Source of the DNA: Candidatus Cloacimonetes bacterium HGW-Cloacimonetes-2
Lineage (GTDB): Bacteria; Cloacimonadota; Cloacimonadia; Cloacimonadales; Cloacimonadaceae
Length of the DNA: 64,000 nt
Assembly (NCBI GenBank): GCA_002842035.1
Contig: PHBP01000001.1
Location: forward strand, 295,198-359,197
Reading direction: 5' to 3'
Shown: positions 63,860 to 64,000 of the stretch, one piece after another
How the letters are laid out: each line of letters begins with the position of its first letter
Numbering within the stretch: the stretch's first letter is position 1
The notes under the pieces: model-generated
Told to the model about the DNA's origin: nothing
The model's database searches: none
Seen by the model: only the letters and a program-made list of their open reading frames with translations
Translations under genes and position numbers: made by a program

Positions 63860-64000
63860 TTCTTTAGCTCCAGACGCATCAGGATGTAGGCCAGGATCAC
63901 CATCAGGCAGAGCGCTCCCATGAGAACAAGAAAGAGGATCTTCTTGTCTGTAAAGGAAAAGCCGATTGCAATCAAGCCGAAAAGCAGCGTCACTACATAT
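63856..64000 (-). CDS. C-terminal part of a small membrane protein (truncated by window edge)
   Basis: The minus-strand frame is open from the window end to the TGA at 63856-63858. About 47 residues are visible: two hydrophobic segments separated by SFTDKKI and ending LMRLELKK. No family recognised. The overlap with the propeller gene start indicates co-transcription. Confidence 0.55.
   Translation of the reverse strand, partial: YVVTLLFGLIAIGFSFTDKKILFLVLMGALCLMVILAYILMRLELKK

Overview
The window looks like a chromosomal piece of a Gram-negative, probably anaerobic bacterium, most likely of the Candidatus Cloacimonadota (Cloacimonas-like) lineage. This rests on several features seen together: a Bacteroidetes-type Bat (aerotolerance) operon, large secreted proteins with a C-terminal FlgD-like/Por-type sorting domain (YPNPFNP start, SGVYYY core, RKM(V/I)xxK end), a Na+-translocating decarboxylase beta subunit, and an S10-spc-alpha ribosomal cluster. 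The assignment is inference; no rRNA gene is present to confirm it.

Layout. 1-7246 (+): the end of a MoxR ATPase gene, a DUF58 gene and batA-batE, tightly overlapped as one operon. 7247-7682: a non-coding convergent gap with a long palindromic repeat, a second hairpin-rich element and the terminator of the ribosomal operon. 7683-22202 (-): 26 ribosomal protein genes with secY, map, infA and rpoA, headed by a 59-codon leader ORF that overlaps rpsJ. 22550-26261: an ATP-cone/Mrr-type nuclease, a small membrane protein, a TPR-containing adenylate cyclase and a small exported protein.

26530-38058 is a decayed prophage. Its plus-strand genes (portal-region fragment, head morphogenesis, lysozyme, small genes) carry frameshifts or an insertion. 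Between them, on the minus strand, lies an apparently intact 9.3-kb defence island of eight genes at operon spacing: an HsdR-N-type nuclease, two Eco57I-like methyltransferase genes, a GIY-YIG/helicase restriction gene, an ApeA-like HEPN RNase, a small ThsB-like TIR protein, a caspase-like protease and a second TIR protein. The TIR-caspase pair has the composition of the recently described type IV Thoeris. Its coupling with a second TIR, an ApeA-like gene and an R-M module is the most interesting part of the window.

38233-44568: a zinc-ribbon protein, an HisC-like aminotransferase, a secreted M14 carboxypeptidase overlapping a thioredoxin-domain protein gene, and an exported beta-propeller protein. 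45172-53667: a 2831-residue secreted protein built from triplicated modules. 54462-60968 (-): phnC and phnD without a permease gene, DUF512 radical-SAM protein, N-acetylmuramoyl-L-alanine amidase, a PflA-like radical-SAM protein, cytidine deaminase and oadB. 61400-64000 (-): a secreted propeller protein with sorting domain and the end of a small membrane protein gene.

Four copies of a roughly 75-85 bp palindromic repeat sit in the large intergenic gaps (7294, 44839, 53788, 61160). No tRNA, rRNA, CRISPR array, transposase or integrase gene was recognised.
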